Translations under genes and position numbers: made by a program
The notes under the pieces: model-generated
Told to the model about the DNA's origin: nothing
Databases searched by the model: none
Seen by the model: only the letters and a program-made list of their open reading frames with translations
Origin: Begonia masoniana
Lineage: Eukaryota; Streptophyta; Magnoliopsida; Cucurbitales; Begoniaceae
Reading direction: 5' to 3'
Length of the DNA stretch: 64,000 nucleotides
Assembly: GCA_022432975.1 (NCBI GenBank)
Contig: CM039511.1
Location: 21,292,557-21,356,556, forward strand
Shown: one piece after another, positions 56,872 to 64,000 of the stretch
Layout: each line of letters opens with the position of its first letter
Position numbering within the stretch: the stretch's first letter is position 1

Positions 56872-58183
56872 TGATGCAACTCTAACTAAGCAGTTCACAT
56901 GAGTTTTATTTGTTAGAAATAGAAGGTTGCAGAAACGGAAAGAGCTGGTGAATTTTCAGGCTCACATTTCTTATCAGATTACATCCAATCGCAGTGTCAC
57001 ACGTCAGATTTCATTGAGATATTTGGCTTGATTCGTTTACTTTGGACAAACTCATCATCCTTATGGATTGTCTCAATCATTGTCTTGTTGGATGTTGAGA
57101 TGTTGACGTTAATCCACCTTATCTAAACTTGAACAAAAGTACAGAGAGGTTTGTATACATTATAATGTAACACTTGTTGATGATCATTTATTATTGAAGT
57201 AAAAACTCTTAATTTACATGCACAAACCTATTTTTGTATGGTATTCTTGAAACTAAATATAACAAATTTCAAAGAACTAGGTAACAAGCTTGGTCTTGTC
57301 CTAGATTCCTTATTGAAACCATCTTACGTCAATCTTGCACGCAATTCGCATCAAGGCTCGTATCTATATCCATGACTCTGAGCTGAGAATCTAAAATTAC
57401 CCTCAAATTAGAAAAAAGTTGTTTAATAAATTATAAACAAAGGCGCATCAAACTACTCGATAAACACAATTTTACCCAAGTGCGTTTTAGCTTAAAGTGA
57501 ATAAGTTTAATTATTTTAACAATTAATAAATTAAGTTGACAAGTTTACTTAATAAAATTTGTCACAATTTTTTTAACCAACTTTTTTAATTAATATAACA
57601 AGTTTTAATGTCAAGATTGCAGTCGACTGGACTTCGACAACTTTTTTCACAATTTCAATGTAAAGATTGCGGTCAACCAGACCCAATAAGCGAACGACTA
57701 GATCAGAGAACACTAGGAAAACATAAAGTTGCGATCGACTGGAGATGAGACATCGACGACTAGTCCAAGACACAAAATTGGACATATTCAATGTTCAAAC
57801 CGTGATCGACCGGAACATAATTGCAAGCGACAAAACTTTTCAAAATAAGCCCTAATGGTAAATTGCAGTCAACCGAAACATGGGAGTGGTCGACCAGCAC
57901 GCACAGAAAAATAGTAATGGTCATGATCTAATAAACCAGAGTTAATAAGTGGTCATCTGCCTCGAAATCCGGTGCTCATTTATAAATAGAGAGTGACCTT
58001 CGTGGCGCTAAGACTACTAAAGCTTTCAACTGACATGAGCATTCAATTTTCTGTGCTTACTTACCTTATTCTCACCCAATCCAACACTTGAGATTACATT
58101 TATTGTGAGAAGTTAGGTTGACGTTGTTACAAAAACTGTCGTCATCTTTATTATTGAAAAGAGAGAAAAGATGAAGCCCTAGG
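56872..58183. other. CP12 upstream and degenerate repeat region
   Basis: The first few hundred bases are the CP12 promoter side. At 57600-57900 irregular copies of GATTGC(A/G)GTC(G/A)AC(T/C)(G/A)GA recur about every 50-60 bp. They resemble the TCGACC minisatellites of the LTRs, but no LTR landmarks are visible. No gene is seen. Confidence 0.4.
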
Positions 58184-58683
58184 TAGGGGTGGGAGTAGTC
58201 CGACCTAGTTCGGTTCTGAGATGGTACCTGAACTGGACCGCCAATTTTGAAATCTTTTTGTCGGTCTCGAAACCGACACCAAGAGAAACTCGTACTGAAC
58301 TGAAACTGAAACCGAACCAAAGTTTTTAGTCCGGTTCAAAAGTTTTTTAAAAAAATAGAAATAAATAAATAAATAATTTACATATATTAAATTTAACTAT
58401 CCAACATTAAAATTAAATCTAACAAACTAAATTCAAATATTTAATATTAAAATTAAATTCAACAAATTCAATCCAACATTCAAAATAAAGAAAAAATATT
58501 TTAAAATTCAAATTAAATAGTATTTTCGGAATTTTTCAATTATTCTAGATTTTTGCATTCAGACCATGGTCCGGCTCGTGAACCATGGGATTTGGGATGT
58601 GAGAATCGATCCGAACCTTCTATCGTGCAGAACTGACCTGAACTGCTCAGTTTGATCTGGTCGCGCTGTTCTGCCCACCCATC
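58184..58683. mobile_element. hAT-like MITE, 500 bp
   Basis: Ends TAGGGGTGGGAG...CTGCCCACCCATC. The flanking 8-mers GCCCTAGG (58176-58183) and GCCCTAAG (58684-58691) match at 7 of 8. The body has GGTTCGG/CCGAACC words near both ends and an AT-rich centre. It differs from the 2180/25675 family in its interior. It has no coding capacity. Confidence 0.75.
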
Positions 58684-60371
58684 GCCCTAAGATTCTAAAG
58701 ACACGATTGACTCCTAAAAAATCGATCAAGTGTAACAAGAAAGGTTAATAAAAAATAATATTAAAAGAAAGCCTTGAAACGTAGATGCAAACAGTCAGCT
58801 AAACTGTGTTAGCAATTGTGTTTGTATTATCTTTCTTTCTTCTATTACTTTGTTAATATGTTTGTAATATTTGAAAGGTTTAATAAATTAATTCACTCTC
58901 TCTTAATTTATATTATTTTATAATGAGATCACCATTTGATTTTAATTATAAAAATATCATATCAAATGAACTAATATAGTAGATATCAATTTGATCAAGA
59001 TGTAATTGTTTTTTTTTATCTTACTAGAGTAAAGTGGAATTTAAAACTTGAAATAGGGGAGCAGCACAACTAATGCCTAAACTTTTTCCTCATTGTCACA
59101 AAATCTATTAAAAACATTATTCACAGTTACAAAAAAAATGTATAAAAGTTATTTTTGTCACTATTAACTTTCATTTCAATAAACTTTCAAGAGAAAAGTA
59201 CAAAATAAATCATATCATTTGGGGTCGCTGTCAATTTAGACTTTAACATATTTTTTCTGTCAAAACAAATCTTAACGTATCAACTGTTAGTGATTTAGAC
59301 CTTACCGTTGGAATTTCCGTTAAACATCCTGTAGACACTCACTGCTAAAGCCCAGTGGATTTTGACCAAGAAAGGGGGAGTGAACTGATGGAGGAACAAA
59401 GAGTTTTTGACGTTAGATTCATGTTCGTGATGCTCCGATCTTTAACTTGTTAAGGTTCTTCAAAGGTAAAATGATTTGTTAGTTTTTCGTTGGTTCATAA
59501 ATATTTTTTGGATTCAGATTTCGAGTTCGAAAAATCAAAATCTTTAGTTGTTTTCACGTTATTTTGGTCGTTAAAAAAAAAAAAGTATTTATTGTGAAAT
59601 TTGTTGCTAAAATGTCATCTTCGGCAGTCTGCTGTTTGAGTCGAACGACTACGGGGGCCGCAAGTTCAGGCATTCATAATTCTATTGAAGCCCAGATCCA
59701 AGACAATGTTCTTCAAACTTAAGTTGCAGATGCTCGAATCTAAAGAGCTGATGCCCAAACTATCGTGCAAAAGCTCTATCCCGATGCGCTATATTTTGAA
59801 GTTCAAATTGTTAAAAAAAAAAAAACACACATGTGGACAACCTTAGTGGACATCTAAAGAGTCTCGCAAATGTCCAAACACCTTTTTAACATAAATTCTA
59901 ACGTATTTTTTTCGTTCTTACGTGGGATTTGTTAAAGTCAGTGTTAAAAAATACTATTTAGCATGAGGGTTTATATTTGCACTTCAAAGGAGATCGTGAA
60001 CATAATACAGAGGGAGATGAGAGAAGATAGCCATGAGTGATTGCCAGAGACGTCTTAGGCTTCTTTTTACGGTATTTTTGAGGTTGATTATCATTTTTGC
60101 GTATGGGGCGTAATTAAGACATTTTATTAAAAAATATTTTATGATACGATTTTGTATTTGACCCTTAAGTTTAGAGTTCATTTGAACTTTAAACTGATTA
60201 TTATTATTAATATTATAATTTTGAGATTTCACAGCCAATTTATTTCTATTAGCGAAAATATTTAATAAAACCACAAATATTATTGTTCCTAGACAATTTT
60301 AATTAATTGTTATAGTTTAACATTCGTATTGATTAGTAGAATTTTAAGTTTTTTTAAAACTTCACTTCAAT
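58684..60371. other. AT-rich region before the gap, no gene seen
   Basis: Poly-A/T runs and short frames only. Two segments (about 59195-59330 and the complement of about 59990-59850) share AAGT(A/G)CAAA and GACTTTAACA in the same order, and may be worn ends of another transposon. Confidence 0.35.
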
Positions 60372-60471
60372 NNNNNNNNNNNNNNNNNNNNNNNNNNNNN
60401 NNNNNNNNNNNNNNNNNNNNNNNNNNNNNNNNNNNNNNNNNNNNNNNNNNNNNNNNNNNNNNNNNNNNNNN
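60372..60471. other. Assembly gap, 100 N
   Basis: Exactly 100 N, the usual placeholder for a gap of unknown size. Sequence on its two sides does not belong together: AT-rich unclassified sequence on the left and the middle of an LTR on the right. Confidence 0.98.
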
Positions 60472-62324
60472 TAGCAGTTTATTTAAGATACTGTCTGTTT
60501 ACTTATGTTGATGTTGAATTAATGGTATGATTTCACGTCGGATAAATGCACTATTCTGTAGCTTGATGAGTTAAGAGTTCTCATGTTCATGCATCATGAA
60601 TGTTTTATGCATATGAAAATGTTTTAAGAGCATGTTTTCTTCATGAATAAGATAAGAATATAAAACTTATGCAACATGAATTAAACGAGGGTTGGGGGCG
60701 GTTTGGCGTATGTCACTGTCCAAAAGGAAGGACCATGATTACGACCCACAAGGGTCTATGTACACTCTCACTGTCAACCCCCTTTACCGGCACAAATCCT
60801 CTCTTAATCCACACAACATGAACGAAGAATATGATTGATGAACATGAATGATGAATATGAATGATGAGCATGAATGATGAATGAACGATGAATACGAACG
60901 ATGAACAAGAATGAAGACTTTGAGTATGAATATGAACAAGAAAAGATTAATGAGCATTTGTTTCTTAAAATGAGCATTCATGCATACTTGTTAGTATTGC
61001 ATTCCTTACTAAGCATTATGCTTATAGTTTAAACCTTATGATGTAGGTGAAGATTTAGCAGGTGAGGATTCCAAATTCAGTGATGATGTCTAAGGCTGGT
61101 TGCAGGATGGTGCTCAGGGTGGAAGTCTGTGGCTAGCAGGCGAATATGACCCGTAGTTATGCTCATAATGTGTCAGTAAGATTTATGATGAACTGATGTT
61201 TAAGTAGAATGAGATTTTCTTTAGAATATTGGATTCTGTGATTGTCTAGTTTGGTTACCAAAATTTGGGGATGATTATAAGGGTATAGAATGATCTGTTT
61301 TAATTAAGTCTTCCGCTACATGTATCCTAGATGAGTTTATGTTTTATGTCTGCCTATGTTTATGTCTACGAGTATGAGATCTGTGAAGGTCAGATTATCT
61401 TTCTGTCGATATGAGTTGTTTGAAGTTTTCTGTATTTTACTACTGTGTGATAGAAGTTGGATGAATACATTATCCGGCTGACGTCACCGGTGTGAGCTGA
61501 ATGATAGAAGCTGGATGGGTGAATCATCCGGCTGACGTCACCGGTGGATGGCGAACGTTTGTTGTTCACCGGATGATGTCTCTTATCGGTTGAGGTAAGT
61601 GAGTCACGTATATTGCACATGCTTACCGGATGATGTCTTTGTTGAATGAGGACATCATCCGGCTGATGTCATCGGTGGATGGGGACAATTGTTGCCCACC
61701 GGATGATGCCTCTTACTGGCGATGTTAAGTAGTCACGTGAGATGCACATGTCTATCGGATGATATAAATGTAGTTTTGTCGTCTAGTGACCGGGTGATGT
61801 AGTGTATTTCAAATATCGGATGACGTAAGTGAAGTTTTGTCGTCTAGTGACCGGGCGATGTAGTGTATTTCAAATATCGGGTGATGTACAATGGATTACG
61901 TGCACTGCACGTGCCCATCGGTAGATGACCTCTACCGGGCGATGTCCATTGAGTCACGCGAAGTGCACGTGACAGATCGGATGGTGTGTACCCTATCAGC
62001 CAATGCATGCAAACCCATGTAGCCCGAACAGGATGACGTCGAGTGATCTGAGGGCCTTTCTTCTCTGCCCGATTATGTCATGGAACTGATAACCAAGCAT
62101 AGTCGCTCGATTCTGTGAACTAATGATATTAGATTTATGAAAGAGTTGGGTTTTAGATGGTTTAGTTTTTGTCAGATGATATTTTGTCCGCGAGTCAAGT
62201 TTTAAGTTCTAAGTTTCGAGAAATAAAAAAAAATAATACTGATAATGAACAAGGTGCTGAAAGTAAGAATTAAATGATTAAGAAAGTCATGAATTATGTC
62301 TCGGCTCTACTGGGGTCGTTACAG
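60472..62324 (+). mobile_element. Forward LTR, 5' end lost in gap
   Basis: Ends GGGGTCGTTACA at 62324, inserted into minus-strand gypsy pol. It is the same family as the LTR at 26281-38517, sharing ACTGTCC...GACAGTGA blocks and the GTCAACCCCCTTTACCGGC segment. It has branch-like TACTAAG near 61007, acceptor GATGTAG, and frame GEDLAGEDSKFSDDV-stop at 61046-61093. About 0.5 kb of its 5' end, including the donor sites, is missing. Confidence 0.8.
61440..62000. repeat. CACCGGATGATG minisatellite in LTR
   Basis: Irregular copies of (T/C)(C/A)ACCGG(A/T)(T/G)GATG, CATCCGGCTGA(C/T)GTCA and GTCGTCTAGTGACCGGG. It contains exact TGACGTCA twice. Related in wording to the block at 30360-30900. Confidence 0.7.
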
Positions 62325-64000
62325 TAACACGTTCCTCAGTCTTAGCCCAACATAAAGGCGATCTACAAGATCTTCCATATAAGGCTTCATAAGGCGATAT
62401 ACCAATACTGGCTTGGTAACTATTGTTGTAGACAAACTCTACCAAAAACAAATGGTTTATCCAACTATCATCAAACTCTAGAACACACGATCTCAGCATG
62501 CCCTCAAGAATTTGAATAGTACATTTAGACTGACCATCTGTTTGAAGATGATGTGCTGTACTCAAATTTATCTCGGTGCCCAAAGATTTTTGAAGGGCTT
62601 TCCAAAACTTTGATGTGAACCTCAGGTTTCTATCAGATACTATACTCGAGGGAACGCCGTGAAGACGAACATTGTTTTCAACATACAACTTACTTAACTT
62701 TGTCAAGGAAAAGTACATTTTGACTGGAATAAAATGGGCTAACTTTGTCAATCTATCTACAATCACCCACACAACATCAAATTTTTGTAGTGTCCTTGAT
62801 AATCGTGTTACAAAATCCATGGTCATCCTATCTCACTCCTACTTAGGAATAGGTAAGGGTTGCAATAACCCACCTAGTCTCTGGTCTTCAGCCTTAACCT
62901 GTTGACAAGTCAAACATCGGGAAACATGTTCTGCCACATCTCGTTTCATTCTAACCCACCAATACTGACGCTTCAAGTCATGGTACATCTTAGTGCTACC
63001 TGAGTGTATAGCAAATCTGGACTTATGTGTCTCTGCTAAAACGACTTGTCTCAATTCCAAATCTTTAGACACCATAACTCGCTTTTTGAATAACAAAAAT
63101 CCATTGGAGCTGGCTTCCCAACTGTCAAATTGTTCACCAGACCGAATCTTCTCAAGTCTTTCTTTTAATTTATCATCAAATTTCTGCATGTCTATAACAC
63201 GATGAAGGAGTGTGGGGGTAGCAACCAAATTAAATACTTGAACTGTTTGACTATCTTCCTGGTAATGTAGTTCATAATCTTTTAACAAAAAACTAGAAAG
63301 AAATCCTTGAGGGTAACGACTCAAGGCATCATCTACAATATTAACCTTTTCAGGATGATACTCTAATTTAAAATCATAATCTCCCATATACTCCATCCAT
63401 CGACACTGCCGAAGATTTAGATCACGCTGCGTAAATAGATACTTTAAGCTCTTATGGTCAGAAAATATTTCAAATTTGGTTCCATACAAATAACTTCGCC
63501 AAATCTTCAGAGCAAAAATAATAGCAGCTACTTCCAAATCGTGTATAGGGTAATTTCACTCATGCGCCTTTAGCTGTTGAGATGCATATGTTATTACTTT
63601 ATCTTGCTGCATTAAAACACATCCCAAACCTACTCCTGACGCATCTGTATATACTGCATATGGTAAACTTTCATCAGGTATTGCTAAAATTAGCGCAGTA
63701 CTCAACTTCTGCTTAAGTTCTTCAAAAGCCATTTGACATTTATCATCCTAAATAAACTTTATATCTTTCCTGAATAATTGAGTCAGAGGCATATCAATAG
63801 AAGAAAATTTTTTGATGAATCGTCGATAATAACCAACCAAACCCAAGAAACTTCGTACTTCAATAACATTATTGGGTGGTTTCCATTCTAACACCACTTT
63901 GACCTTAACAGGGTCTACTGAGATGCCATTCTGAGAAACGACATGACCCAAGAACTTCACTTCTATCATCCAAAAGTTGCATTTCTCTCGTTTTGCAAAT
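62325..64000 (-). pseudogene. Gypsy pol: RT end, RNase H, integrase (partial)
   Basis: From 63969 down: end of RT ([20 protein letters not shown]), RNase H ([28 protein letters not shown]), integrase zinc-binding part ([27 protein letters not shown]), then the core (MTMDFVTRL, SIVSDRNLRFTSKFWKAL, ALYGRSCRSPLCW). It continues beyond the window at 64000 and is cut at 62325 by the forward LTR. In-frame stops lie near 63750 (FI-stop-DDKCQ), 63556 (HE-stop-NYP), 62845 and 62839 (PIPK-stop-E-stop-D). In the core the family's catalytic Glu of the GQSE motif reads Lys (QTDGQSK). It is a different subfamily from chromoviruses 1 and 2. Confidence 0.85.

Overview
The window reads as a repeat-dense stretch of a flowering-plant nuclear genome, most likely a dicot. 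It has a nuclear-encoded chloroplast CP12 gene, Ty3/gypsy chromoviruses of Tekay/Del type with 2.3-2.8 kb LTRs and an initiator-tRNA-Met primer site, Mutator-like (MULE) and hAT-like DNA transposons, and GT-AG introns. I cannot name the species. Only two loci look like host genes: a 95-residue acidic protein of unknown function (55436-55723, +) and CP12 (56494-56871, -), arranged tail to tail.

Region 1 (about 1980-21650) is a nest of insertions. A forward LTR (1982-5028 and about 20905-21649) carries a 1.4 kb hAT-like element. It is split by a minus-strand chromovirus (5029 to about 20904) that has lost its 5' LTR and the start of gag. That chromovirus is itself cut in pol by a 1.2 kb solo LTR (7640-8870, target duplication GAATG) and by an 8.3 kb forward element (10726-19016, target duplication CATTT). 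The 8.3 kb element keeps two LTRs and a gag remnant but no pol.

Region 2 (22531-49179) is a MULE with about 200 bp terminal inverted repeats. Four insertion events stretched it from about 5.9 kb to 26.6 kb: solo LTRs at 23209-26257, 43404-46228 and 46343-48977, and an LTR (26281-38517) that received a 9.8 kb chromovirus (28588-38415). Each LTR insertion has a 5 bp target duplication. The MULE carries two converging genes: a MURA-type transposase (40572-42645, -) and a second ORF (38938-39947, +) resembling the plant 'putative transposon protein' family. The layout recalls maize MuDR. Both genes are broken.

Region 3 (49436-53218) is a small non-autonomous MULE with 9 bp target duplications, interrupted by another solo LTR (49570-52207). 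Region 4 (53219-60371) is the relatively low-copy stretch with the two host genes and a 500 bp hAT-like MITE. Region 5 starts at an assembly gap (60372-60471). Beyond it lie a partial forward LTR (to 62324) and minus-strand gypsy pol (62325-64000), which runs off the window.

The most unusual signal crosses all of the long LTRs. Twelve LTR copies from clearly diverged families contain the same splice-like layout in the presumed transcribed leader: an exon-1 donor, a short exon of about 45-50 bp ending AG|GTAAGT, a branch-point-like TACTAAG/TACTGAG, and an acceptor followed by a short acidic reading frame ending at an equivalent stop codon (type example GDCDTGEDDIPPPDV-stop). Most of the same LTRs also carry, between this frame and the LTR 3' end, a minisatellite of short palindromes that differs in every family. 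All calls were made by eye; no database search or alignment program was run.
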